A DNA stretch of 64,000 nt from Sinomonas cyclohexanicum (GCF_020886775.1 NZ_AP024525.1:1-64000), one strand, 5' to 3'; positions 18,861 to 26,925 are shown, numbered from the stretch's first letter. A program made the numbers and translations. Notes: a model not told the origin generated them from the sequence alone.

Positions 18861-19690
18861 GTCTGCACCAGCGACTCGGGCCAGGTCGCCTCGATCGCCT
18901 CGGGGAAGCCGGTGAGCCCGTCGCAGCAGACGATGAGCACGTCCCGGACGCCGCGGTTGGCCAGCTCGGCGCAGACCCCGGCCCAGAACTTCGCGCCCTC
19001 GGCGGCCTGGACCCAGATCCCGAGCACGTGCTTGATCCCGTCCATGTCCACCCCGACCGCGATGTGCGCGGCCTTGTTGCGCACGTGCGCCCCGTCGCGG
19101 ACCTTGACCACGATCGCGTCCAGGTAGATGACCGGGTAGAAGGACTCCAGCGGCCGGCGCTGCCAGGCCAGGACCTCGTCCAGGACCTCGTCGGTGACCT
19201 TGGAGATCGTCTCGCGGCTGACCTCGGTGCCGACCGTGGAGACGAGGTGATGCTCGATGTCGCGCACCGTCATCCCGCCCGCGTACAGGGAGATGATCAT
19301 GTCATCGAGCCCGGACAGGCGCCGGGCGCCCTTGGGCACGAGCATCGGTGTGAAGGTCCCGTCCCGGTCCCGCGGGACCGCGAGCTCCACGTCCCCGGCG
19401 ATCGTGCCGACCGTCTTCGGGAACGAGCCGTTGCGCGAGTTCGGGAACAGCGCCGCGTCCGGGTCGCCCTTCTCGTACCCGAGGTGGTCCGACAGCTCGG
19501 CCTGCATCCCGCGCTCGAGGCCGGCCTTGATCAGCTGCTGGATCAGCCCGTCCCTGCCCTCGAGCTGGACCTGCCCGGCATCGATCATCGAGTACAGCTC
19601 ATCCAGCGCCCCCGACGCCTCGAGCGCTTCCACGCCCTCACGCTGGGCCCTGCGGCGCTCCTGCCGCTCTTCCTTGCTGACCATGCTCAT
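18861..19690 (-). pseudogene. IS256 transposase, N-terminal fragment
   Basis: Starts MSMVSKEERQERRRAQREG and reads through the Mutator-type domain to IEATWPESLVQT, where the IS110 begins. Catalytic aspartates lie in FYPVIYLDAIVVKVRD and VLIVCCDGLTGFPEAI. The reading frame continues about 180 bases into the IS110, giving a truncated product that lacks the C-terminal glutamate. Confidence 0.93.
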
Positions 19691-19723
19691 CAGTGTCTCG
19701 GCTTTCTCTCAGGGACACCGCCC

Positions 19724-20317
19724 TCACACAAACCATCTGACACCCTCGAGCCAGAGCATGAAGCCGCCGCCCGGGGTCGGCAGCCAGTTCGCCTCGTGAC
19801 CGGCTGGCGCGGTGGGCCGCAGATAGACATCGATCGAGCCGTCCGGGTTCTTTTGAAGGCCGGAGCGATCGCTGACGCTGTACCTGTGCGCCGGGTTCTC
19901 GACCATGAGCCGGTTCGAGTCGGCGATCGTGATCGACCAGAACGCGCTCACCGGCGGCAGGCCGCCCGCCGGGAAATGGATCACGTAGTCCTTGGAGCCG
20001 TCGAGCTTCGCGCCGTTCGCATCGACGGTCGCCTGCCAGTAGACCGCCTCTTGCGGGGCATTCACAGCGGGCAGGGTGTCCGCGCAGGCAGCCTCAACCA
20101 GCCAGCTACCGGGAACCCCGCATGCCTGCGTGGTCTTCCACCCGTTCACCGTCGTCATCATCGCCTGGGCCTGCACGCTGATGAGCGCGAACGCGAGCAG
20201 GAGGGACAGCCCGAAACCGATGAGCACGCCCTGGATGATGTCGAGCGGGATGCTGCGGCGCCAGAGGAAGCGGAGGACGTTCTGCCGCGGGTTCTTCGGG
20301 GCCGCTGCCGTGGTCAT
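19724..20317 (-). pseudogene. DUF1214-domain protein, 3' end split off by IS256
   Basis: 197 codons remain, the last few from the IS. An N-terminal membrane segment (DIIQGVLIGFGLSLLLAFAL) is followed by the DUF1214 domain with YVIHFPAGGLPPVSAFWSIT and NPDGSIDVYLRPTAPAG. The native end lies beyond the insertion: joining 19748 to 16628 gives GGFMLWLRAYEPGPSVLDG and a stop at 16546-16548 that overlaps the DUF1254 start. About 25 native residues are lost, including the strongly conserved RAYEP block, so the product is probably nonfunctional. Confidence 0.85.
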
Positions 20318-20473
20318 GCATCCATCCTCACACTGGGCGACGCGAGAACCGATGCGCCGAGTAGCGCGCGCTCCTTTCCAGACAGCGTTAGCCCACTACG
20401 CTTATCGTTTTCTCCAGCCTTTCCACGTCGCGCGCGGCATCTGCGGCGCCAAACCGGCAAGACCCCCGGCTAA

Positions 20474-20496
20474 TTCAGCCACGCAGATACCCAATA
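20474..20496 (-). repeat. 23-bp inverted repeat, right arm
   Basis: Reverse complement of 15825-15847 with one mismatch. It ends 12 bases before the ATG of the MbcA/ParS-like gene, so it could overlap that gene's promoter or operator. The rest of 20318-20508 shows no gene. Confidence 0.6.
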
Positions 20497-20508
20497 TACG
20501 ATTTCAAG

Positions 20509-20886
20509 ATGTCGCAGTCGCAGTCTGAGCCTGCAGGCCAAGGATCGGTCTATCTGGACATCGCCGTGGTCGCCCAGGGGCTCTGCGACATGCTCGGATC
20601 CAAGCTCGTCGCGTCGATGGCTGGGGTCAAAGGCCCGGGGCAGGTGCGCAAGTGGGCCCGCGGGGACCTCGAGCCCACCCAGCCGGCCCAGCAGCGCCTC
20701 CGCTTCGCCTACGACCTGCTCCACGGGGTCGAGGCCGCCGAGGGGCGCAATGTCACCCAGGCCTGGGCCACGTCCGTGAATCCGCGCCTGGACTACGGGA
20801 CGCCGCTGAAGGCCATCCGCGAGGACCGCTTCCAGGACGCCGCCGCGGCAGCCAAGGCCCTGATGGAAGACGCCTACGACGGGTGA
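20509..20886 (+). CDS. MbcA/ParS/Xre-like (DUF2384-type) protein, copy 1
   Basis: 125 residues from ATG 20509. The C-terminal half (AWATSVNPRLDYGTPLKAIR, then a helix rich in alanine) resembles the toxin-binding domain of MbcA/ParS/Xre antitoxins; the N-terminal half (KGPGQVRKWARGDLEP) looks like a degenerate helix-turn-helix. Such proteins usually precede a RES-domain toxin; none follows here, because an IS481 starts 58 bases after the stop. Bases 20581-20912 are repeated at 25011-25342 with two differences. Solitary regulator or orphan antitoxin are both possible. Confidence 0.7.
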   Translation: MSQSQSEPAGQGSVYLDIAVVAQGLCDMLGSKLVASMAGVKGPGQVRKWARGDLEPTQPAQQRLRFAYDLLHGVEAAEGRNVTQAWATSVNPRLDYGTPLKAIREDRFQDAAAAAKALMEDAYDG

Positions 20887-20912
20887 GGCGCAGACAGTGC
20901 TCCAGGACCGGC
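20581..20912 (+). repeat. 332-bp direct repeat, copy 1
   Basis: Identical to 25011-25342 except for two bases, covering most of the MbcA/ParS-like gene and 26 bases beyond its stop. Sequences diverge at once outside (IS481 follows this copy). The near-identity indicates a recent duplication and a substrate for homologous deletion of the 4.4 kb between copies. Confidence 0.95.
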
Positions 20913-20943
20913 GCTTCTGGCCGTGAACTGTCACAGCAGCCCT

Positions 20944-22067
20944 CTAGTTGTTGCGGGTCATGAGGTTGCTGACGCTCGGGCGCGGGTCGGGGTGAAGGGG
21001 ACGGGCCTTCCCCGGCAGGATGAGTAATCGCCAAAGAACTCGCCCGACCGAAGGAAGACCCGTCTATGACCCACGGTAATGCCCCGCTGTCCCTGGAAGG
21101 CCGCCGGCGCCTGGTGAAGCGCTGCCAGGACCGCCCCATCGCCCACGTCGCCGCCGAGATGGGCATCTCCCGGGCCTGCGCGTCCACGTGGGTCAACCGC
21201 TACCGCAGGCACGGCGAGCTGGGCCTGCAGGACAGGCCCTCGGTGCCCAGGCGCCAGCCCACCGCCACCCCGGCCGAAGTCGTGGTCCGGATCGAGGCCA
21301 TGCGCCGGGAGAGGAAGTGGTCTGCGGCCCGCATCGCCCACGAGCTCGGCAACGAGGGCATCCGCATCAGCACCCGCACCGTGTCCCGGCACCTGGCCCA
21401 TCTGGGACTGAACCGGCGCCGCTTCATCGACCCCAACGGCGAGTCCAACCGGGAACCGAAGCGGATCCACGCCCGCTGGCCCGGGCACATGGTCCACGTG
21501 GACGTGAAGAAGGTCGGCCGCATCCCCGACGGCGGCGGCCACCGCGTCCACGGCCGCGGCAGCGCCCAGGCCAAGGCCGCCGAGCGGGCCAAGGCCAAGG
21601 GAGCCCGGGCCGGGTACGTCTACCTCCACTCCGCCGTGGACGGCCACACCCGACTGGCCTACACCGAGGCCCTGCCGGACGAGAGGGCCGCCACCGCGAT
21701 CGGGTTCGTCACCCGGGCCAAGGCCTTCTTCGCCGCGCACGGGATCACCTGGATCCACCGCATCGTCACCGACAACGGCTCCTGCTACCGCGCCCACGAC
21801 TTCGCCCACGTCCTCCAAGGCGCCCGGCACCAGCGCATCACCCCGTACACCCCACGGCACAACGGAAAGGTCGAGCGCTACAACCGGATCCTGGCCGAGG
21901 AGTTCCTCTACGCCCGCGAATGGACCTCAGAACACCAGCGCGCACAGGCCCTCTCGGTCTGGAACGTCCACTACAACTACCATCGACCACACACTGCCGT
22001 GGGAAACCGGCCACCAGCCACCAAGGCCCGCACCCGCGTCACCAACGTCATGGCCTCATACATCTAG
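20944..22067 (+). mobile_element. IS481-family insertion sequence
   Basis: 1124 bp. Imperfect inverted repeats of about 32 bp start with CTAG at 20944 and end with CTAG at 22067; both arms contain the block TGACGC at the inner end. One transposase, whose stop lies in the right repeat. A target duplication could not be distinguished from the palindromic CTAG ends. Confidence 0.88.
21066..22067 (+). CDS. IS481 family transposase
   Basis: 333 residues. N-terminal helix-turn-helix pair (VKRCQDRPIAHVAAEMGISR), then an integrase core with catalytic motifs MVHVDVKKV, RIVTDNGSCY and KVERYNRILAEEF in DDE order. The C terminus YNYHRPHTAVGNRPPA is typical of IS481. It appears intact. Confidence 0.95.
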   Translation: MTHGNAPLSLEGRRRLVKRCQDRPIAHVAAEMGISRACASTWVNRYRRHGELGLQDRPSVPRRQPTATPAEVVVRIEAMRRERKWSAARIAHELGNEGIRISTRTVSRHLAHLGLNRRRFIDPNGESNREPKRIHARWPGHMVHVDVKKVGRIPDGGGHRVHGRGSAQAKAAERAKAKGARAGYVYLHSAVDGHTRLAYTEALPDERAATAIGFVTRAKAFFAAHGITWIHRIVTDNGSCYRAHDFAHVLQGARHQRITPYTPRHNGKVERYNRILAEEFLYAREWTSEHQRAQALSVWNVHYNYHRPHTAVGNRPPATKARTRVTNVMASYI

Positions 22068-22213
22068 TCCGGTCTCCGGGGAGAAACTGTACGTCGGCCC
22101 CGCCGCTCGTCGTAGAAGGATCCTTCAGCGAACGCCTAGAGGCACGACCCGCCAAGCTTTCGATCCGCCCATTTCGCCTTGGTTACTTGTCGGAAAGGCA
22201 CCTTGCGAGCGCT

Positions 22214-23182
22214 TCATTCCGCCTGAATCGCACTGCTGGACAGTACCTCTAGGTCGAGACTCTCTGTTGCGTTCAACTGCTTGAAGGTCATATCCACGTC
22301 GGATAACACCTCCACCTCGAAGGAGTGGACCTCCTCGAGGGCATCCGCGTTGTCCAAGGCCGGCTGGAGTAGCGTCTGCTGAACAGTTTGCCCAAACCGA
22401 CGCCACAGGTGGAGGAGCGTCGTCCCGTCATGGGTAACGTTCTGCAGAATCAGTTCGCACACGCGATTTATCTCGAGATTCTTCTCAATCTCGCCCTGCT
22501 TCAGCCCCCGAACTCTATCAATCCCCCAAGCCCAAGCTGGATCAGCCTCGTCATCTGGGATCAGGTGGGCTTCTGGGACAATGATATGAAGAGTTAGATT
22601 CCTTCCGGGGGAGGCCCACTGGTCAGAAGAAACACGCATATCGGCGACTAAGTCGAGCACCTGTCCGAAGGCGCCTTGACTGCCGGCCCTGTCCTGCGCT
22701 TTTTTCCGCAGTCTGTTGAAGACAGGGTAAACCTCGTCTGGAAAAGGGAACCTGCTGAACGCACGTCCAATTCTCCAACCCAGTTTTCGGGCTTCACTGC
22801 TGCTTGCTTGTTCCACGCTCCGCACGAGCAGGCGCCGACCTACGAGTCGGGACTTCGGTACTGAAGTCGCCCTCTCCATGTCGGCTACATGCTGGGAACC
22901 AAGGTCCGCCGACTCAAGGTAGAGATGAAGTGGTTTTCGACCCTTCTTGGCGTCCGACACAATCTTATCGGTCGGTTCAAGCACGGGAGCGACGAGACAC
23001 CGTTCTTTGCTGGCCTGCACGAGGTCGCAAGTTTGGCTTAGGATGGCCACCCCAAAGGGAGTTTCTTCAGAGTAATGGAAATCCTCACCCATGAAGACAA
23101 GGTCTTGCATGTCAACAATGTCCCCTTGCCGAAGGTTTAGGCAGCCAGGATTGACTAGTTCAATTATTTCCTCCGTGCTCAC
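22214..23182 (-). CDS. Hypothetical protein with SQTCDL motif (third gene of cassette)
   Basis: 322 residues, GTG start at 23182 overlapping the stop of the HTH gene by 4 bases. The N terminus has LRQGDIVDMQDLVFMG and then FGVAILSQTCDLVQ, a short conserved-looking patch in which a Cys-Asp pair follows a strand; similar patches occur in uncharacterised bacterial proteins but I cannot name a family. No membrane segment. The middle is basic and helical, the C terminus acidic. Composition is lower in GC than the core genome. It probably acts with the two upstream genes, because all three are translationally coupled. The gap 22068-22213 to the IS481 is empty. Confidence 0.8.
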   Translation of the reverse strand: MSTEEIIELVNPGCLNLRQGDIVDMQDLVFMGEDFHYSEETPFGVAILSQTCDLVQASKERCLVAPVLEPTDKIVSDAKKGRKPLHLYLESADLGSQHVADMERATSVPKSRLVGRRLLVRSVEQASSSEARKLGWRIGRAFSRFPFPDEVYPVFNRLRKKAQDRAGSQGAFGQVLDLVADMRVSSDQWASPGRNLTLHIIVPEAHLIPDDEADPAWAWGIDRVRGLKQGEIEKNLEINRVCELILQNVTHDGTTLLHLWRRFGQTVQQTLLQPALDNADALEEVHSFEVEVLSDVDMTFKQLNATESLDLEVLSSSAIQAE

Positions 23183-23727
23183 AGTGAAACACGATCACGC
23201 GCAGAGATTGCGCTTGCCTGGAGCTGGGCATCCGTGGGCAGGGTGCTGATCCACTGATGAAACAGACTCTGGCCCCCCGATGAGTCGAGTAAGGCTGCTC
23301 GACGCTGGAGAGGCGTCTCAGCAGGAAGCTTGCTGACCATATCCGTGAGGGTCGCAAGGCGCTCGGCATGTGCCGCGGACATCGCGCCACCGTTTAGCCA
23401 GTTGTGGACCGAGCGCCGGGAGACGCCCATGAGTCTGCCCAGTTGATCAACCGTCATACCGGACAGGATCCGCAATTCGGCGAGCAGCTTCGCAGGGGTG
23501 CGTTCCATCTCGGATCTTGTGACTTCAACCAGTTGAGGCTGCGAAGTAGTAGACCAGTGGTGCGCAGCTGGCTGCGGCCCGCCGGAGGTAACTGTCCAAG
23601 GGGATTCTGGCGGGACAATGTAGGACCCAGTGGTCACGGCGATCGCGAGTCCCCAAACCAGAGACACCGGCAGCTTCCTGCTGGAAAGGTGAGGATCATT
23701 CGTGGCTAATCCAGACGAGGTAATCAC
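23179..23727 (-). CDS. Helix-turn-helix protein with a possible membrane segment
   Basis: 182 residues, GTG at 23727 overlapping the preceding stop by 4 bases. A hydrophobic stretch near residues 19-38 (LPVSLVWGLAIAVTTGSYIV) could anchor it. An Xre-type HTH follows at about residues 78-115: LLAELRILSGMTVDQLGRLM, then GVSRRSVHNWLNGG. The C-terminal ~65 residues are helical. An HTH joined to a membrane or linker segment in the middle of a three-gene cassette suggests a regulator or sensor; that role is inferred. An alternative start at the ATG of MERTPAKLL would remove the hydrophobic part. Confidence 0.8.
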   Translation of the reverse strand: MITSSGLATNDPHLSSRKLPVSLVWGLAIAVTTGSYIVPPESPWTVTSGGPQPAAHHWSTTSQPQLVEVTRSEMERTPAKLLAELRILSGMTVDQLGRLMGVSRRSVHNWLNGGAMSAAHAERLATLTDMVSKLPAETPLQRRAALLDSSGGQSLFHQWISTLPTDAQLQASAISARDRVSL

Positions 23728-24536
23728 CCAGCACCTCCGAAGGCACTCACAAAGCCCTCCGTTATAACAAGCTTGAAATAATCGTATGCGGTGTCAGACA
23801 GCTTTCCTGCCACTTGAATTATAGCTTTCGGATCAAAGAGTATCATTTCCTCCGAGAAGGCATCTAGATCTAGAACCCAAGAGGGTGACGGGAGAGGTGA
23901 AACGGCCGGATCTACTGTTTCATTGGCGGGGAGAACGCCGGACCGAACTCGTAGCCCAATATCGCCAATTGCATATTGGACCTGATTGGTGCTGCTTGTG
24001 ACGACGACGTCCCTCGACACGGGGGCGAGGGACGCGTACCCCAGAACTTCAGGTCTGACGTACCCACCCAAGTCAGAAAGGACGTCTGGGTTAGAAAGAC
24101 GATTGACATAACGAACGCCCACTCGCTCAACGAGGGGAATTTTGACGTGGACAGCCACATTCTCAAGGAGATCTTGTAGCCGGCAAGCGAGTTCGTCGAA
24201 TTCTTCATAGGTCGTGGCGAAGAGACTTACGAAGCGTCTGCTCAGCATTACATGCCATTTGCGGTCGACCGAGGTCCAGTGAAATAGGGTGTCTCCGGGA
24301 TGTTGCTGGACTCCCTCAGGCGTTATTTGATAGGCCATCTCCCGTACTTCCTCGAAGATGGGGTAGTCGGGCAGAGCCGCTCCGAAGGACAGGGCGATCG
24401 ACCTGAGATCTGTCTGAAGATGACCGAACTCTGGCCAGCGGATCTGGCAAAGAACAAGAGCTAGCGGGTTCGACTGGAGTCGGACCTTCTTGGATGTATC
24501 TCCGGTGAACGGGCGGAAGCGGTCCCTGTCTGTCAT
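23724..24536 (-). CDS. TIGR04255-like protein (first gene of cassette)
   Basis: 270 residues, ATG at 24536. The pattern is that of the sporadically distributed TIGR04255 family: an N-terminal NPLALVLCQIRWPEF strand, WHVMLSRRFVSLFATTYEEF in the middle, the conserved VERVGVRYVNRL, and a C-terminal ELVITEG-like helix (KLVITEGFVSAFGG). The family's activity is unknown to me. It is the first gene of a GTGA-overlapped operon with the HTH and SQTCDL proteins. GC content is visibly lower than in the flanking core genes, consistent with acquisition. Confidence 0.85.
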   Translation of the reverse strand: MTDRDRFRPFTGDTSKKVRLQSNPLALVLCQIRWPEFGHLQTDLRSIALSFGAALPDYPIFEEVREMAYQITPEGVQQHPGDTLFHWTSVDRKWHVMLSRRFVSLFATTYEEFDELACRLQDLLENVAVHVKIPLVERVGVRYVNRLSNPDVLSDLGGYVRPEVLGYASLAPVSRDVVVTSSTNQVQYAIGDIGLRVRSGVLPANETVDPAVSPLPSPSWVLDLDAFSEEMILFDPKAIIQVAGKLSDTAYDYFKLVITEGFVSAFGGAG

Positions 24537-24998
24537 GGTTCACACTGTACTTCACAGTCCTGACATTTATCAGTGCCGGGCAGTCCCCAGACAATGGGGT
24601 TCCCGGCAGCCAGCCCGTCAACGCACTCAGCTCCACCAGACCAGCCCCACGCCGAGGCTCGGGCGAGCCGGAGGGGCCCATACCCCGTGCGATGAGATGC
24701 CGGGTGAACGTACCCCAAGTGCAACCGCCGCGCCGACTGTGGGGCGCAGGCCGGAAGACCAGGACCATGGCCGCCCCGTCGACCACCTACATGAACCCGC
24801 CAAAGTCATCGCCGCACTCGAAGAGCGAGCCGGCGGCCAATGGTGATCGGGCTGGTCGCGCCGTCCAGGTACCATGCTCCCGGCACAAGTCCCGTAGTTT
24901 CCGGGCAACCGAAGTAGGGTGATGATGCCGAGGAAGGGGACATCACGCAAGAAGGCCCGCAGGACCGCGCGGGCCATGTCTGCCTGGACATCGCCGCG
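24537..24998. other. Gene-free stretch upstream of TIGR04255 cassette
   Basis: 462 bases. It holds an imperfect hairpin at about 24575-24607 (GCCGGG...CCCCA / TGGGG...CCCGGC), 40 bases upstream of the TIGR04255 start, which could be a regulatory structure for the minus-strand operon. A short plus-strand reading ending HEPAKVIAALEERAGGQW looks like the tail of a lost gene but cannot be assigned. Confidence 0.35.
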
Positions 24999-25316
24999 GT
25001 GGCCCAAAGCCTCTGCGACATGCTCGGATCCAAGCTCGTCGCGTCGATGGCTGGGGTCAAAGGCCCGGGGCAGGTGCGCAAGTGGGCCCGCGGGGACCTC
25101 GAGCCCACCCAGCCGGCCCAGCAGCGCCTCCGCTTCGCCTACGACCTGCTCCACGGGGTCGAGGCCGCCGAGGGGCGCAATGTCACCCAGGCCTGGGCCA
25201 CGTCCGTGAATCCGCGCCTGGACTACGGGACGCCGCTGAAGGCCATCCGTGAGGACCGCTTCCAGGACGCCGCCGCGGCAGCCAAGGCCCTGATGGAAGA
25301 CGCCTACGGCGGGTGA
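24999..25316 (+). pseudogene. MbcA/ParS-like gene, copy 2, N-terminally truncated
   Basis: The first usable start is GTG 24999, giving 105 residues that match copy 1 except at two positions in or near the repeat (AVAQS for VVAQG, and Gly for Asp before the end). In-frame codons upstream (GHVCLDIAAV) match copy 1 further but contain no start before a stop at 24914, so about 20 N-terminal residues are missing. Whether the short form is made is unknown; the toxin-binding half is complete. Confidence 0.6.
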
Positions 25317-25342
25317 GGCGCAGACAGTGCTCCAGGACCGGC
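25011..25342 (+). repeat. 332-bp direct repeat, copy 2
   Basis: Second copy of 20581-20912 with two base differences. It lies on the opposite side of the TIGR04255 cassette, so the pair brackets IS481 plus the cassette in direct orientation. Confidence 0.95.
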
Positions 25343-25474
25343 CTCTCGATGATCAGGATCAGCCACACCTTCAGGGGTCGATCTCCCGCCTATGAGCGAA
25401 GGCTGACGCTTGCCTGCCCTCCCCGGATCAATGGGACGCCGGCACCTGAGGGATTTCTTCAACGAATCGGAAGA

Positions 25475-25834
25475 CTATTCCAGTGTCGGAAGCTTCATCT
25501 GGGCCAGTCTCTTCACCGCCTCAGGGGTCGGCCGGCCGAGTTCAGCGTCCAGGACGACCCTCAGTTGTGCGGCCCGGACACCACGGCGCAGGTAACGGGC
25601 CACTTCCCTCCGTGATGCTGGATCCGTCCGCAGCTTCCCGTCCGGGGATCTGAGAGCGTCCAAGGGCGATGGCAGCGGCGGCATGGGCAGCTGCGCCAGC
25701 CGCACTACCGCTTCTGGTGTCTGACGTCCCCGGGCCTCGTCCAGGGCGACCCGCAGCTGGGCTGCCCGGATACCGCGCCGAATCCGTCGAGCGGTCGCTT
25801 CCCTCGACGTCCGGGATGACTCGCCAGCGGCCAT
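25475..25834 (-). CDS. Small basic helical-repeat protein A
   Basis: 119 residues, ATG 25834 with AGAGGG eight bases upstream. It is internally duplicated: RRIRRGIRAAQLRVALDEAR plus GRQTPEAVVRLAQLPMP, then RYLRRGVRAAQLRVVLDAEL plus GRPTPEAVKRLAQMKLP. Each unit is about 34 residues: an arginine-rich helix, then G-R-x-TPEAV-x-RLAQ. A linker PPLPSPLDALRSPDGKLR joins them. I recognise no family. Repeats of a basic helix suggest nucleic-acid or partner binding. It is a paralogue of the gene at 26368-26730 and a distant relative of the one at 25904. Confidence 0.7.
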   Translation of the reverse strand: MAAGESSRTSREATARRIRRGIRAAQLRVALDEARGRQTPEAVVRLAQLPMPPLPSPLDALRSPDGKLRTDPASRREVARYLRRGVRAAQLRVVLDAELGRPTPEAVKRLAQMKLPTLE

Positions 25835-25903
25835 TGGTTCACCCTCTCTGTACCTGCGTCCGTCCTGTTCCAGAGGAGCTTGGACAGCTGCGTGTGGCGT
25901 TCG

Positions 25904-26227
25904 TCAGCTGGATCGCTTGGCCAGTTCCTTGATCCACTCTGGGGCTTCCTCCCCGGCCTTCTTCATGGCGACGACGTAGACCTTTGCCGCCGCGGCACGG
26001 TTCGCGGCCTTCTTGGTCACGACCCGGCTGGTGGGCACCTTCCTGGGAATGGTGCCGGTCTCGTCGTCCATCGTGGCCAGCTTCTTGACCGACTCTGGGG
26101 CTTCCTGCCCGGCCTTCTTCATGGCCGCAACGTAGGCCTTCGCAGCGGCGATACGGTTCGCGGCCTTCTTGGACACGACCCGGCTGGTGTGCACCTTCTC
26201 GGGCATGCCGTCAGTCTCGTCGGACAT
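25904..26227 (-). CDS. Small lysine-rich helical-repeat protein B
   Basis: 107 residues from ATG 26227, with GGAGGA seven bases upstream. Two tandem repeats: KVHTSRVVSKKAANRIAAAK then AYVAAMKKAGQEAPESVKKL, and KVPTSRVVTKKAANRAAAAK then VYVVAMKKAGEEAPEWIKEL. Each ~45-residue unit is a long lysine- and alanine-rich helix ending G-x-EAPE-x-(V/I)K-x-LA, which parallels G-R-x-TPEAV-x-RLA in protein A. The lysine-rich character resembles nucleoid-associated tails, but no DNA-binding fold is identifiable. Confidence 0.7.
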   Translation of the reverse strand: MSDETDGMPEKVHTSRVVSKKAANRIAAAKAYVAAMKKAGQEAPESVKKLATMDDETGTIPRKVPTSRVVTKKAANRAAAAKVYVVAMKKAGEEAPEWIKELAKRSS

Positions 26228-26367
26228 CGCTGTTCCTCCGTCTCCTGCTGCTTGCATTCTGCGTGCCCCTCCCCGGTACCGTCCATGGTCTCTTCCTGGT
26301 CGCCGTCGAAGAGGAGCGGCCGCAGCGCCGCGGCTATGAGCTTCGGAATGAGGCAGGCTGGGGCTGC

Positions 26368-26730
26368 TACTCGAGCGGCGGCAGCTTCAACTGGGCCAGT
26401 CTTTTCACGGCCTCGGGGGTCGGCCGGCCGCGTTCCCCCTCCGAGGGCAACCCCCAGTCGCGCGGCCCGGATCGAACGGCGCAGGTGGAGGGCGGCTTCT
26501 CTGCGTGATGCCGGCTCCCGCCGGAGCTTCCCGGCCGGGGACTTGAGGGCGTCGAGCGGTGACGGCAGCGGGGGCATGGGCAGCTGTGCCAGTTGTACGG
26601 CGGCGGGCGGTGTTGGACGTCCCCGGGCCTTGTCTAAGGCGACGCGCATCCGGGCCATCCTGATACCGCGCCGTATCCGTCGGACCCTCTGTTCTCTGGA
26701 TGCCTGGGGTCGCTCTTCACCGGCAGACAT
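26368..26730 (-). pseudogene. Protein A paralogue with frameshift
   Basis: Starts ATG 26730 (GAAAGG seven bases upstream) as MSAGEERPQASREQRVRRIR and parallels protein A for about 95 residues (PMPPLPSPLDALKSPAGKLR). After LRRSIRAARLGVALGGG the reading shifts: the expected RGRPTPEAVKRLAQLKLPPLE and its stop lie in another frame ending at 26368. In the original frame the ORF instead runs on to 26119, over protein B. A one-base change in the G-rich run near 26440 explains this; it could be a real mutation or a sequencing error. Confidence 0.6.
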
Positions 26731-26925
26731 TGGCTTGCCTTTCGCCACACCATGGTTTGTCCCGTTCCGGAGGAGGTCGGACAGACTGTCATGGCTGGAG
26801 GGGCGGATTAAATAGCTTCATCATGGCCTCGCACCTTGGGCGCGATCAGACGACAGCCAACCCACCACCCTTCCTCGTGACGGCCCAGCGTGGGCCGAGC
26901 CCGGGGTCGTCCGTCGCCGTGATCG

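Larger units (their letters stand above)
16629..19747 (-). mobile_element. IS256-family element, interrupted by an IS110 element
   Basis: Outer ends are imperfect inverted repeats: left begins GAGCGTGTCAAG, right ends TGACACCCTC, and both continue into a shared GTTTGTGTGAG block. An 8-bp target duplication GAGCCAGA lies at 16621-16628 and 19748-19755. The transposase is split by the IS110 at 17200-18860. The element sits inside the DUF1214 gene. Confidence 0.93.

Noticed and set aside
19028..20473. Long plus-strand frame over IS256 and DUF1214
   Set aside because: It is antisense to two recognisable genes and crosses the IS junction, so it cannot be an old gene.
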